This document shows, one piece after another, positions 14,371-23,567 of a DNA stretch of 46,409 nucleotides (position 1 is the first letter of the stretch; every line of letters starts with the position of its first letter). The stretch comes from CAYVQE01 sp964633205 (lineage in GTDB: Bacteria > Myxococcota > B64-G9). Both the position numbers and the translations under genes were made by a program. The DNA lies in contig CAZWFN010000037.1 in the NCBI GenBank assembly GCA_964633205.1, forward strand, positions 1 to 46,409, in the 5' to 3' direction. Below the pieces are notes generated by a model, which ran no database searches, was not told the origin of the DNA, and saw nothing but the letters and a program-made list of their open reading frames with translations.

Positions 14371-16263
14371 ATGGCGACCCCGGCCCAATCCCTCGGGCTC
14401 GACCGCCCCGGCGGTCCGGCCCGGGCTCTGGCCAGCGCGCTCGGCCCGGCCATCGCCTGGGGCGGGGGCGGAGCGGCCTACGGCCTGCTGGTGGCCAGCC
14501 GCATGAGCGCCGGAGCCGGCTGGACCGACGCCCTGGCGCTGATGGGATACACCGGCCTGGCCTTCGGGCTGTGCGGCCTGGGGCTGGCGGGCCTGCGCGG
14601 CGGCGTGCGCTGGTCAGCCGATCGGCTGACCCGCCACCGCCGCCCGCCGGATCGACGCCCGTTGCCGGCGCGCGTCGCCGCCGGCCTGGGCGGCTTCGGC
14701 CTGGCCCTGGCGGTGCTGCTGGCCGCCGCCGACCTGGTGGTGGCGCTGGCCTTCCAGCCGGCCACCTCCCGGGCCTGGCTGGCCGGCCGCATCGGTCTAG
14801 CCCTGGCGGTGGGCGGCCTGTGGTGCTGGGTCTGGGCCCGGCCGCTGGCCGGCCGCATCGGCGGCTGGCTGCAGCGACTGGGCGACCCGCGGGGTTGGCG
14901 CAGCGGACTGGGCCTGGCCATCGGTCTGGTGCTGCTGGCCGCGGTGGTCGCCCCGGGCGGCGGACGTTCCGGCCGGGCCGGGCCCACCGCCACAGCCGCC
15001 GCCGGGCTGGACATCGATCCCGCAGCGACCGGCCTGCGGGTGCTGTTGATCGGGCTCGACGGCGCCACCTGGTCGGTGCTCGAGCCGCTGATCGCCGCCG
15101 GCGAGCTGCCCACCCTCGGCCGGCTGCTGGCATCCGGCACCCGGGCCACGCCCCTGTCGCCGCCACCGCGGGCCTCGCCCATCACCTGGACGACCATCGC
15201 CACCGGCCGGCCGCCGGACGAGCACGGCGTGGCCGAGTACCTGCTGGTGTCGTTGCCCGGGGTGCGTCCTTTTCCCTTCGAATCGTTGGCCCACGATCCG
15301 AGCCTGCTGCCCTTCTCCTTCGTGGCGCTGGGCTACTTCGCCGCCGGGCTGGCCGAGGGCATCCCGCCGACCAGCGAGCGGGTGCGCACCGAGTCGCTGT
15401 GGCACATGCTCGGCGCCGGCGGGCAGCGCTCGCTGGTGCTCGGCATCCCCTGCACCTGGCCGGCCCAGCCGATCCCCGGCCTGCTGGTCAGCGATCGCTT
15501 CGGGCCCAACGAGTTCGACATGTTTTCCCACCGCAGCGGTCCCCTGCCCCATCGGGTCCATCCGCCGGCGCTGCTCGACGAGCTCGAACAGCTGCGGCGG
15601 GACTCGGCCGGCGATGCGCTGCCCATGCTGCGCGCGCTGGCCGGCTGGAACCGCGCCCAGGTGGCGGAGCTGGCCGGCTGGCAGCACAACCCGGTGATCA
15701 CCTCGCCGCTGACGCTGCTGACCGAGGTCTACGACGCCGACCGCACCCTGCTGGCGGTGCTCGACCGGGAGTGGCCCAGCGGGCGCTACGCCTTCGGCAC
15801 GGTGCTGCTCAACTGCCTCGACCTGGCCATGCACGCCTTCTGGGCCGAGCGGTTCCCGGCCGACTTCGGCCGGTCGCGGGCCCGGCGGCCCCATTGGGGC
15901 CGGTTGATCGACGACTTCCACGCCTGGATCGATCGCCGGCTGGGCCGGCTGTTGGCCGCGGCGCCGCCGGGCACGGTGATCATGCTGGTGTCCGACAGCG
16001 GCATGGAGGCCAGCCCGGGCAATCCGGTCTGGCCCGGCTGGCACGCCGAGCGCGCCATGTTCCTGGCCGCCGGTGGCCCGATCCGGGCCGGCTTGCGGCT
16101 GGCGCGCATCCGCTACGTCGATCTGGTCCCGACGGTGCTCTACCTGTTGGGCTTCCCGGTGGCCGATGACCTGGATGGTCGGGTGCTGACGGAGATGATC
16201 GAACCGGACTTCCTGGCCCGCCATCCCATCCGCCGCATCCCGAGCTACGAAGGCATCGAGTAG
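14371..16263 (+). CDS. Membrane-anchored alkaline-phosphatase-superfamily phosphodiesterase
   Basis: The 630-residue protein has about five hydrophobic segments in the first 200 residues (roughly 28-42, 57-77, 102-127, 139-157, 178-194). A type I phosphodiesterase/nucleotide pyrophosphatase domain follows. It opens with VLLIGLDGATW (Asp230, metal ligand), has the nucleophile region SPITWTTIATGRPPDEHG (Thr272 or Thr274), then LLNCLDLAMHAFW and VSDSGMEA as later metal-binding segments. The family hydrolyses phosphate mono- and diesters or transfers phospho-head groups. The catalytic domain should face the periplasm. There is no clear Shine-Dalgarno sequence. It is convergent with the next gene with only 4 bp between stops. 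The substrate is unknown. Confidence 0.82.
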   Translation: MATPAQSLGLDRPGGPARALASALGPAIAWGGGGAAYGLLVASRMSAGAGWTDALALMGYTGLAFGLCGLGLAGLRGGVRWSADRLTRHRRPPDRRPLPARVAAGLGGFGLALAVLLAAADLVVALAFQPATSRAWLAGRIGLALAVGGLWCWVWARPLAGRIGGWLQRLGDPRGWRSGLGLAIGLVLLAAVVAPGGGRSGRAGPTATAAAGLDIDPAATGLRVLLIGLDGATWSVLEPLIAAGELPTLGRLLASGTRATPLSPPPRASPITWTTIATGRPPDEHGVAEYLLVSLPGVRPFPFESLAHDPSLLPFSFVALGYFAAGLAEGIPPTSERVRTESLWHMLGAGGQRSLVLGIPCTWPAQPIPGLLVSDRFGPNEFDMFSHRSGPLPHRVHPPALLDELEQLRRDSAGDALPMLRALAGWNRAQVAELAGWQHNPVITSPLTLLTEVYDADRTLLAVLDREWPSGRYAFGTVLLNCLDLAMHAFWAERFPADFGRSRARRPHWGRLIDDFHAWIDRRLGRLLAAAPPGTVIMLVSDSGMEASPGNPVWPGWHAERAMFLAAGGPIRAGLRLARIRYVDLVPTVLYLLGFPVADDLDGRVLTEMIEPDFLARHPIRRIPSYEGIE

Positions 16264-16267
16264 CCGT

Positions 16268-16924
16268 TCAGTCCGCCAACAGGCCGGCATGGCGGAAGGC
16301 GGCGCGCAGCGCGGCGCCGGTGGGGGTGTTGTCGTAGGCCTGGACCTGGCGGTACCAGTCGCCCAGCAGCCGCATCAGCTGGCGGGCCCCGGCGCCCTTG
16401 CCCCGGGTCTGGCGCACCAGCGGGTAGAGCTTGAGCAGGGCGTACTCGAACTCCTCGACCGCGTCCTGGATGCGCATGTCGGCCAGGTACTCCTCGGGTG
16501 CGTCGACCTCGCCGGCCAGGCTTTCGAAGAAACGCTGCACCAACCGGGCGAACCGTTCGCTGTCGGCCAGCTTGACCTTGATCTTGGCCAGCTCGCGTTC
16601 GGCCCGGGCACAGGCCGCCTCGATGACGTGCTCCGGATCGCGATCGAGGTAGTAGGGCACGTACTTGAAGGGCATGGCCGCGGTGTAGATGTTCATCGCC
16701 CGGCTGATGAACAGGGGCAGAAAGCGCTCCCAGTCGACCTCCAGCACACCCCCCCTTCCCCGGCGCGCCAGGCCGGCCCGCTGCATGCGGTCGATCAGGC
16801 GTTGTCCCTCCTCGGCCCCCAGCCCGCAGCGCTCCGCCAGCGCCGACGGCTGGGCCCGGCCGTGGACCAGCTCGAAGAACAGGCGCGAGACCTTGCGGTT
16901 GGAAAGCAGCCCGCCCGAATTCAT
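16268..16924 (-). CDS. Unknown protein with N-terminal winged-helix-like segment
   Basis: The 218-residue soluble protein begins with a helix-turn-helix-like region (about 8-60: SNRKVSRLFFELVHGRAQPSALAERCGL, then a recognition-helix-like stretch and a GRGGVLEVDW wing). The rest is alpha-helical, with MNIYTAAMPFKYVPYYLDRDPEHV and an acidic stretch before LLKLYPLVRQTRGKG. This could be a regulator with a helical sensor domain, but I recognise no family. GGAGGTGGGC precedes the ATG at 16924; an upstream in-frame TTG at 16936 would overlap that ribosome-binding site. It stands alone, convergent with the phosphodiesterase. Confidence 0.6.
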   Translation of the reverse strand: MNSGGLLSNRKVSRLFFELVHGRAQPSALAERCGLGAEEGQRLIDRMQRAGLARRGRGGVLEVDWERFLPLFISRAMNIYTAAMPFKYVPYYLDRDPEHVIEAACARAERELAKIKVKLADSERFARLVQRFFESLAGEVDAPEEYLADMRIQDAVEEFEYALLKLYPLVRQTRGKGAGARQLMRLLGDWYRQVQAYDNTPTGAALRAAFRHAGLLAD

Positions 16925-17018
16925 GCCCACCTCCAAGACGCTCTGGCCATTTGCCGAATCCTCACTTGGCGCGGCTCCAGCCGTCGAGCAGACACCACGC
17001 CGGGCGCAGCGTCAAGGC

Positions 17019-17558
17019 TCACCAGGCCCAGCCGATGAACGCGCCCAATCCCAGACCGCGGTCGGTCACCGCCCCGGCCAGCTCGATGGCCCCGGCCAGC
17101 TCGAAGCCGAAGTGAAAGGGCAGCTGGCGGGGCGCGACCGCGAAGCCGCCGCCGGCCGCGATCAACAAGCCGGGCTCCATCCGACCGCCGCGCAGCTGGG
17201 CGGTCAGGCCCAGCCCGGCGCGGACGAAGCCCCAGGCCTCGTCGCGCCCGAAGCGCAACCAGGCCGCCGGCAGCAGCCGCAGCCCCAGGTCCAGCGGCTC
17301 CGTCTGTTGCGCATCCGCCTCGGCGCCCGGCGCCACGTGCAGCGGCAGCAGCAACGACGCCTGCAGGCCCAGGCCCACCTCTGCGACCGGCAGCCAGACC
17401 GCGTCGGCGCCCAGCTCAATGGTGCCGGTCATGCCGTGGCCGACGTCGGCCAGCGAGCCGTGCAAGCCGGTGTGGACCAGCCAGCCGGCGCCAGCCGGCG
17501 CGGTCCACAGCAGCAGACCCACCAGCAGCAGCCAGCTCGATCCCGGTCCGCGCCTCAT
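17019..17558 (-). CDS. Exported protein, possible small outer-membrane barrel
   Basis: The 179-residue product has a signal peptide (cleavage near APAGAG, residue 25). After it come alternating hydrophobic/polar strands rich in Gly and aromatics, with short turns (AGWLVHTGLHGS, VGLGLQASLLLPLHV, GFVRAGLGLTAQL). It ends in GLGLGAFIGWAW, an aromatic terminus typical of beta-barrels. This suggests an 8-strand outer-membrane protein, but there is no family match I can name. The ATG overlaps the permease stop by 4 bp (ATGA), so the two proteins are made together. That raises the possibility that it helps deliver the permease's substrate across the outer membrane. Confidence 0.6.
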   Translation of the reverse strand: MRRGPGSSWLLLVGLLLWTAPAGAGWLVHTGLHGSLADVGHGMTGTIELGADAVWLPVAEVGLGLQASLLLPLHVAPGAEADAQQTEPLDLGLRLLPAAWLRFGRDEAWGFVRAGLGLTAQLRGGRMEPGLLIAAGGGFAVAPRQLPFHFGFELAGAIELAGAVTDRGLGLGAFIGWAW

Positions 17559-19102
17559 GCCGCCGCTCCATCGGTCGCCGCCCGGCGGCCGAGCAGGCCG
17601 AACACCAGCAGCAAGCCGCCGACAGCCGCGTAACCGGCGGCGATGCGCAGCGGCCGGTCTTGCTCCAGGGCCCAGGGCAGGTACAGCTGGCCGCTGGGGT
17701 CCACCGAGTGGATCACCCCGAACAGGCTCAGCCCGGCGCACAGGAATACGAAGACCGCCGCCCGGCCCAGCTTGCGGTCGGCCAGGTGGGCGCCGATGCC
17801 CCCCCACAACATGGCGGTCAGAATGAAGCCGTTGCCCAAGGCCAACACCACCCCATACTCGGCAGCCAGCTGGGCGGGCAGCTTGCCGAAGGCCTGCAGG
17901 CCGCTCAGGATCTTGTTCCACTGGATCATGACCAGATCGGCCACCGAGGGCAGCAGCGCCAGGCCCACCGCCGGGTAGTGGGCCACCGGGCAGGCGCCGA
18001 AGGTCTGGGCCACGATTTCCAGACCGACGAAGATCAGGATCGGGGCCACCGCCGCCTCGGGCAACAGGTCGACGATCGACGAGACGAAGCCGAAAGCGCC
18101 GCCCAGACCGATGAACAGACCGGTGGCCAGGGTGTAGCCGGCCCGGCCCCCCATGGCCTTGTAGGCCGGGTGGCCGATGTAGGGCGTGGACTGGGCCACC
18201 CCGCCGCAGACCCCGGCCACCAGGGTGGCCACCGACTCGGTCAGCAGGATGTTGCGGGTGTTGTAGTCGTCGCCGGCCACCCGGGCGCTCTCGGTGACGT
18301 TGATGCCGCCGATGATGGTCAGCAGGCCGAAGGGGATGGCCACCGGCAGGTAGCCCAGCGCCGGGCCGAGCCCGTCGATGAAGCCCAGGCTGGGCAGCGG
18401 CGGGGTGAAGGCCAGCGCCGGCACGTCCACGCCGAAGCCTTCGCCGAGCAGTCCGGTCAACCCCATCAGGTAGTACAAGGCGGTACCGGCCAACACCGCC
18501 ACCGCCGCGCCCGGCAGCTTGCCCGGCAGGCGCAGCTTGGCCACCAGCGAGTAAAGCACCAGGCCGAAGGCCACCAGGCCGATCAGGGGCAGGCTGAACA
18601 GATTGACCAGCGGCAGAAAGCCCAGCAAGGCGACGCCCACCCCGGCGATCGAGCCCAGCAGGCCGGCCTGGGGCACCATGCGCCGGATCCACTCGCCGGC
18701 GAAGGAGAAGGCCACCTTGACCAGGCCGATCAACACCATGGTGGCCATGCCCACCTGCCAGGTCACCATGGGATCGCGGCAATCCAGGTAGACCGGCCCC
18801 AGCACGGCCACCGCGATGCCGATGGTCGAGGGCGTGTCCAGCCCCAGCGGCATGGCGGTCACGTCTTCGCGGCCGCTGCGCCGCGCCAGCCGAACCGCCA
18901 TCCAGGTGTAGATCAGATCGCCGACCAGCACCCCCAAGGCGGTGCCCGGGATCATGTGGCGATAGACGAAGGCGACCGGAAAGCCGAAGCCGGCCAGGAT
19001 GGCGCTGAGCAGCACCAGGTTGGTGACATTGTCGAGCATCAGCCCGAAAAAGGCGTTCAGGTCCCCGGTGCTCAACCAGAAGGTGCGCGGACGGCGGGCC
19101 AT
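17555..19102 (-). CDS. NCS2/AzgA-like inner-membrane permease
   Basis: The 515-residue protein consists almost entirely of hydrophobic segments, about 12-14 predicted. It has features of the xanthine/uracil/guanine permease superfamily: an N-terminal DLNAFFGLMLDNVTNLVLL, a TAMPLGLDTPS re-entrant-like stretch, PFGLLTIIGGINVTES, a D-x-x-NTRNILLTES helix, and GGVAQSTPYIGHPAYKAMGGRAGYT, which parallels the AzgA segment GTSTVTTYVESAAG...GGRTGLT. The substrate is probably a purine or another small anion, but key substrate residues differ, so this is a distant member. It lies 12 bp downstream of manA and overlaps the exported protein gene that follows. Confidence 0.78.
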   Translation of the reverse strand: MARRPRTFWLSTGDLNAFFGLMLDNVTNLVLLSAILAGFGFPVAFVYRHMIPGTALGVLVGDLIYTWMAVRLARRSGREDVTAMPLGLDTPSTIGIAVAVLGPVYLDCRDPMVTWQVGMATMVLIGLVKVAFSFAGEWIRRMVPQAGLLGSIAGVGVALLGFLPLVNLFSLPLIGLVAFGLVLYSLVAKLRLPGKLPGAAVAVLAGTALYYLMGLTGLLGEGFGVDVPALAFTPPLPSLGFIDGLGPALGYLPVAIPFGLLTIIGGINVTESARVAGDDYNTRNILLTESVATLVAGVCGGVAQSTPYIGHPAYKAMGGRAGYTLATGLFIGLGGAFGFVSSIVDLLPEAAVAPILIFVGLEIVAQTFGACPVAHYPAVGLALLPSVADLVMIQWNKILSGLQAFGKLPAQLAAEYGVVLALGNGFILTAMLWGGIGAHLADRKLGRAAVFVFLCAGLSLFGVIHSVDPSGQLYLPWALEQDRPLRIAAGYAAVGGLLLVFGLLGRRAATDGAAA

Positions 19103-19114
19103 GGTCGCTCGGCC

Positions 19115-20080
19115 TCAGACGCGAATGGCCAAAAAGGTCCCCTCCTGCCGGCTCTCCAACTGGGTCGACAGGCAGGCGGGCAGAAGACAGGTCTGGCCCA
19201 GCGCCAGCGCCAGCGGTTCGCCGCCGTGGCCGGACAGGGTCCCGCCACCCGCGATGCAGGCCACGATCCGCGGCCGGCCGCCTTCCAGCGGCACCGCGTC
19301 GCCGGCGGCCAGCCGGATGCGCTCGAAGCTAAAGTGCTCGCAACGCACCCCCGGCCGGCCGGAGCGCGGGGCGGCCGCCCTGATGCGGCCCCGCAGATCG
19401 AAGTGGATCGAGGCCAGCGCCTGCTCCACGTGGAGCTGGCGCGGCTTGCCGTCGAGCCCGACCCGGTTCCAGTCGAAGACCCGGTAGGTGGTGTCCGAGG
19501 ACTGCTGGATCTCGGCCAGCACGATGCCGGCCCCGATGGCGTGCAAGGCGCCCGACGGCAAGAAGTAGAACTCGCCCGGCTGCACCTCGACCGGCTGCAG
19601 CAGCTCGGCCACCGTGCCCTGTTCGAGAGCCGCGGCCAGCTCGTCACGGCCCACCCCTTCGCGCAGGCCCAGGTAGAGCACCGCCCCGGGCTCGGCATCC
19701 AGGATGGCCCAGGCCTCGGTCTTGGGCCGGGCGCCGCCGCCGAGGCGCGCGGCGGTGGCTGCGTCCGGGTGCACCTGCACCGACAGGGTGTCGGCGGCGT
19801 CGATGAACTTGAACAGCAACGGGAAGCGCCCCTGCAGCAGCTCGGCCTCGCCCAGCAGCGCCTCGCCGTGATCGCGCACCAGCGCCGCCAGCGGCGCGCC
19901 GGCCCAGGGTCCTCCGGCCACGGCGCTCTGATCGTGCGCCAGGTCGACCACCTCCCAGGACTCGCCACAGGGTTGGGCGGGCGGCAGCGGCTTGGCGAAA
20001 AGGGACTCGAGCTTGCGCCCGCCCCAGGGCAGGGGCTTGATGATCGGATCGAACTTCAACGGTGGCAACGGTTGGCTCAT
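19115..20080 (-). CDS. manA: Class I mannose-6-phosphate isomerase
   Basis: The 321-residue enzyme interconverts fructose-6-phosphate and mannose-6-phosphate, feeding GDP-mannose for surface polysaccharides. The zinc ligands are visible: Gln102 and His104 in SVQVHPDA, Glu122 in PKTEAW, and His180 in GALHAIGAG. The catalytic arginine region reads TYRVFDWNR. The N-terminal PWGGRKL is the normal family start. The length matches the short bacterial (Bacillus ManA/Pmi-like) form. It lies 18 bp downstream of the response-regulator gene on the same strand and 12 bp upstream of the permease, so it may share their transcript. Assignment is firm. Confidence 0.93.
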   Translation of the reverse strand: MSQPLPPLKFDPIIKPLPWGGRKLESLFAKPLPPAQPCGESWEVVDLAHDQSAVAGGPWAGAPLAALVRDHGEALLGEAELLQGRFPLLFKFIDAADTLSVQVHPDAATAARLGGGARPKTEAWAILDAEPGAVLYLGLREGVGRDELAAALEQGTVAELLQPVEVQPGEFYFLPSGALHAIGAGIVLAEIQQSSDTTYRVFDWNRVGLDGKPRQLHVEQALASIHFDLRGRIRAAAPRSGRPGVRCEHFSFERIRLAAGDAVPLEGGRPRIVACIAGGGTLSGHGGEPLALALGQTCLLPACLSTQLESRQEGTFLAIRV

Positions 20081-20098
20081 GCTTACCCCCGGTCGCGC

Positions 20099-20728
<630 letters not shown>

Positions 20729-20768
20729 CGCGTCCCTCGCATCCGGAGCTCCTCCGGGAACCCCGGTC

Positions 20769-22685
20769 TCACTCCCGCCCCAGCAAAGCGTTCAACTCCG
20801 GCTGCAGCCGTTGCAGCGAATCCTCGAGCCTGGTCAGGGCCTCGGCCACACCGCTCAACGACTCGCCGCGGGCCACCATCTCCAAGCGGTAGGCCGCGGC
20901 CCGCACCCCCTCGGCGGCCAACATGGCCGCGGCCCCCTTCAGGCTGTGGGCCGCCCGGACCACCCCGGCCGCATCGGCCGCATCGAGCCCGGCGCGCATC
21001 TGCGCCACCAGCTCGGGGGTGCTGGCGCGAAAGATGTCGACCAGCTCGGCCACCAGGTCGCGGTCGCCCCGGGTGCGCGCTGCCAGCGCTTCGCGATCGA
21101 GCACCGGCCTGTCGCCGGAGGCCACATCCCGGCCGGCAGCCGCGGGTTCGGGGGACCGTTCCACCGCGGCGTACAGCGCGCCGGCCGAAAACGGCTTGGC
21201 CAGATAAGCGTCCATGCCCGCGTCGAGACAGCGCTGCCGGTCGCCCGCCAGCGCGTGCGCGGTCATGGCCACGATGCGCGGCCCCTCGCCCGCCGGCCGG
21301 GCGCGGCGGATACGCCGGGTGGCCTCGAATCCGTCGAGCTCGGGCATCTGCACATCCATCAGCACCACGTCGTAGCCGCCGCGCAGCACCGCGGCCAGAG
21401 CGGCGCCGCCGTCGGCCACCACCTCCACCGTGTGGCCCCTTTGCTCCAGCATGCTGGTGGCCACCCGCTGGTTGATCGGGTTGTCCTCGGCCAGCAGCAC
21501 CCGCAGCGATCGCTCGGCCGGGGTGACGCGGTCGGTCGCCGGCGGCGACTCGGCCGCGGCACGGTCCGCGACGCACCGGCTCGCCGTCCGCCCCAGGGCC
21601 AGCTCGAACCAGAAACGCGATCCCCGCCCCGGCCGGCTGTCGAGCCGCAGCCGGCCACCCATCAGCTCCACCAGCCGGGCCGAGATGGCCAGGCCCAACC
21701 CGGCGCCGCCATGGCGCCGGGTGTGCGAGGCGTCGATCTGGGTGAAGGCCTCGAAGATGGCCGCTTGCTGGTCGGCGGCGATGCCGATGCCGCTATCGGC
21801 CACCTCGAAGCGCAGCTTGACGGCCGCGTCGTCGCTGTGGCGCAGCGCCACCGCCAGCCGCACCCAACCGCTCGGGGTGAACTTGACCGCGTTGCCCAGC
21901 AGATTGACCAGCACCTGGCGCAGCCGGCCCGGATCGCCGACCAGCAGCTCGGGGACGTCGGCGGCGATGCGCAGCTGCAGGTCGAGCCCGGCCGCAGCGG
22001 CATCGACCTGCAGCGCCGAGGCGGTCTGGCCGAGCAGGGCGCGGGGAGCGAAGGGCTCGCTGCGCAGCTCGATGCGACCGGCCTCGGCCCGCGAGAAATC
22101 GAGCACGTCGTCAACCAGGGTCATCAGCGACTCGCCCGAGGCCTGGATCATCTCGAGCTGCTCGCGCAGCCGCTGCGGCGGATCGCTGCGCAGGGCCACC
22201 TCGGTGATGCCGATCACCCCGTTGAGCGGGGTTCGGATCTCGTGGCTCATGTTGGCCAAAAACTGCCCCTTGGCCGCCGAGGCCTGCTCGGCGGCCCGCC
22301 GGGCCCGGCCCAACTCGGTGATGTCGACCGCGGTCGCCACCAGGCTGCGCCCATGGCCGCCGAGCGCAAGCGACTGGACCCGCAACATGACCTCGGTGGC
22401 CCCCAGGCCGAGGTGCTCGACCAGCGGACCCTCCAGCTCACCGCCGCGCAGCCGCCGGCCGAGGGCGAGCAGCCCGGCGACCAGGGCGTTTTCGCCGCAG
22501 TCGGCGAGCCGGCGGCCCGCCAGGTCCTGTCGCCGGAGCCCGGCCAGCGCGCAGAATCGCCCGTTGACCGCGACCACCCGTTCGGCCGCAGCGACGACCA
22601 GCAGCCCCTCGCCCAGGTCATCGAGCACTTCGGCCAGCGCGGCCAGCGCGGCGCCGGACGCGCTGTCGCTCTCGTTCGGCGTCAT
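20769..22685 (-). CDS. Hybrid sensor histidine kinase (PAS-HisKA-HATPase-REC-HPt)
   Basis: The 638-residue soluble kinase has no membrane segment. In order it carries a PAS-like domain (about 15-125), HisKA with His148 in NMSHEIRTPLNG, and HATPase (about 210-365; N265 in NLLGNAVKFT, then DSGIGI and GGAGLGLAI). A receiver domain (395-510) with Asp444 in VLMDVQMP and an HPt domain (about 525-630) with His580 in AAHSLKG follow. This is a complete multistep phosphorelay in one chain that could hand phosphate to the separate response regulator downstream. The ATG at 22685 has GGAGC upstream, and a hairpin sits directly 5' of that ribosome-binding site. The signal is unknown but should be cytoplasmic. 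Confidence 0.92.
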   Translation of the reverse strand: MTPNESDSASGAALAALAEVLDDLGEGLLVVAAAERVVAVNGRFCALAGLRRQDLAGRRLADCGENALVAGLLALGRRLRGGELEGPLVEHLGLGATEVMLRVQSLALGGHGRSLVATAVDITELGRARRAAEQASAAKGQFLANMSHEIRTPLNGVIGITEVALRSDPPQRLREQLEMIQASGESLMTLVDDVLDFSRAEAGRIELRSEPFAPRALLGQTASALQVDAAAAGLDLQLRIAADVPELLVGDPGRLRQVLVNLLGNAVKFTPSGWVRLAVALRHSDDAAVKLRFEVADSGIGIAADQQAAIFEAFTQIDASHTRRHGGAGLGLAISARLVELMGGRLRLDSRPGRGSRFWFELALGRTASRCVADRAAAESPPATDRVTPAERSLRVLLAEDNPINQRVATSMLEQRGHTVEVVADGGAALAAVLRGGYDVVLMDVQMPELDGFEATRRIRRARPAGEGPRIVAMTAHALAGDRQRCLDAGMDAYLAKPFSAGALYAAVERSPEPAAAGRDVASGDRPVLDREALAARTRGDRDLVAELVDIFRASTPELVAQMRAGLDAADAAGVVRAAHSLKGAAAMLAAEGVRAAAYRLEMVARGESLSGVAEALTRLEDSLQRLQPELNALLGRE

Positions 22686-22695
22686 GCCAGCTCCG

Positions 22696-22718
22696 CGCGC
22701 CGGTCTTCGGCCGGCGCG
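22696..22718. terminator. 8-bp GC stem-loop between lipoprotein and kinase genes
   Basis: CGCGCCGG and CCGGCGCG enclose a 7-base loop containing TTCG. The hairpin lies 36 bp past the lipoprotein stop and 11 bp before the kinase start, beside the kinase ribosome-binding site. With no U-tract, it could attenuate transcription or influence kinase translation rather than terminate fully. Confidence 0.35.
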
Positions 22719-22753
22719 AGGTCGGGGGTGAACGAAGGTCGCTCGATGGACGA

Positions 22754-23359
22754 TCAGTACTCGGGCGGTTCGAGGCGTCCGTTCTGCATGATCTTGACCA
22801 CCGCCCAGGCGATGTTGCGCGCCGCGTTGTACATCCGGGTCTCCATGGTCATGCCGTAGCTCTGGGCGTAGGGGTTGCCCGAGCGGTTGTTGACCTCGAC
22901 CTGGCCCTGATACAGCGTATCGCCGCTGGCGGCGTCGGTGAACACGATCTGCACCCAGAACTGGTCCGGGGTGTTGCTGAAGGCGTTCCAGTTGAGCTGA
23001 ATCCGCTCGACCGCCACCCGGACCGTGATGCCGTCGGCCACCGCCGTATCGGCGCCGATCATGGTCACCTTCTTTTCCAGCTCCTCCTCCTCGAGCAGCT
23101 CGGGGAAGACCTCGCCCCAGCTCTTTTCCAGGAAGGCCACCTCCTGCCGCCACTGCTGCTCCGAATCGTAGCCCAGCGCCTGGTGGTCGACCGCCTCGAC
23201 CGACACCGGGTACACCTTGAACTGATCGGCCTGCTCGATGGCGCTCGAGGCGGTCTGGGGCTGGCTGCGGGCGGCGTAGTAGGCATAGCCACAGGCCGAG
23301 GTGCTCAATGCCAAAAGGCACGACAAGGCGAACAGGGTGACGAGCGTACGAATTCGCAT
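22754..23359 (-). CDS. Lipoprotein, unknown function
   Basis: The 201-residue protein has a clear lipoprotein signal (LSTSAC, Cys23). The mature part shows an acidic Glu-rich helix (about 90-97), then alternating beta strands (GITVRVAVERIQLNW, FWVQIVFTDAASGD, TLYQGQVEVNN) and a C-terminal helix. This resembles small lipoproteins predicted to have a mixed alpha/beta fold (DUF4410-like), but I am not sure of the family. AAGGA precedes the ATG. It is 68 bp upstream of the hybrid kinase gene on the same strand and divergent from polyprenyl synthase. It may be an envelope component linked to the kinase's regulon. Confidence 0.6.
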   Translation of the reverse strand: MRIRTLVTLFALSCLLALSTSACGYAYYAARSQPQTASSAIEQADQFKVYPVSVEAVDHQALGYDSEQQWRQEVAFLEKSWGEVFPELLEEEELEKKVTMIGADTAVADGITVRVAVERIQLNWNAFSNTPDQFWVQIVFTDAASGDTLYQGQVEVNNRSGNPYAQSYGMTMETRMYNAARNIAWAVVKIMQNGRLEPPEY

Positions 23360-23486
23360 GGGACCATCCTTTCCAGCACGGGTTTGGAACCGCGGAGGCC
23401 GGCGGCCGACCGCCGACCCTGGTCGAAATCGTGCCAGCCCAGCCGCGCCGAGTCAAACCCCGGCCCCCAGAACCGACTCGGCCGAG

Positions 23487-23515
23487 TTGACAGTTCCCGC
23501 GGCCGATGCTAACCA
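23487..23515 (+). promoter_or_regulatory. Candidate sigma-70-type promoter of polyprenyl synthase
   Basis: A perfect TTGACA (23487-23492), a 17-bp spacer and TAACCA (23510-23515) precede the polyprenyl synthase gene in the divergent intergenic region. A start site near 23522 would lie past the alternative ATG at 23517 and so supports translation from 23568. The -10 box is weak. Confidence 0.4.
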
Positions 23516-23567
23516 GATGCCGAACCCGGGCCTCGCCCGCCGCGCCCGCGGAGGCAGCCTGAAAGCG

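Noticed and set aside
12534..16169. A 1211-codon plus-strand open frame
   Set aside because: It runs antisense to the DegT and BamE-like genes and then out of frame through the phosphodiesterase gene; the product is Arg/Gly/Pro-rich without domains.
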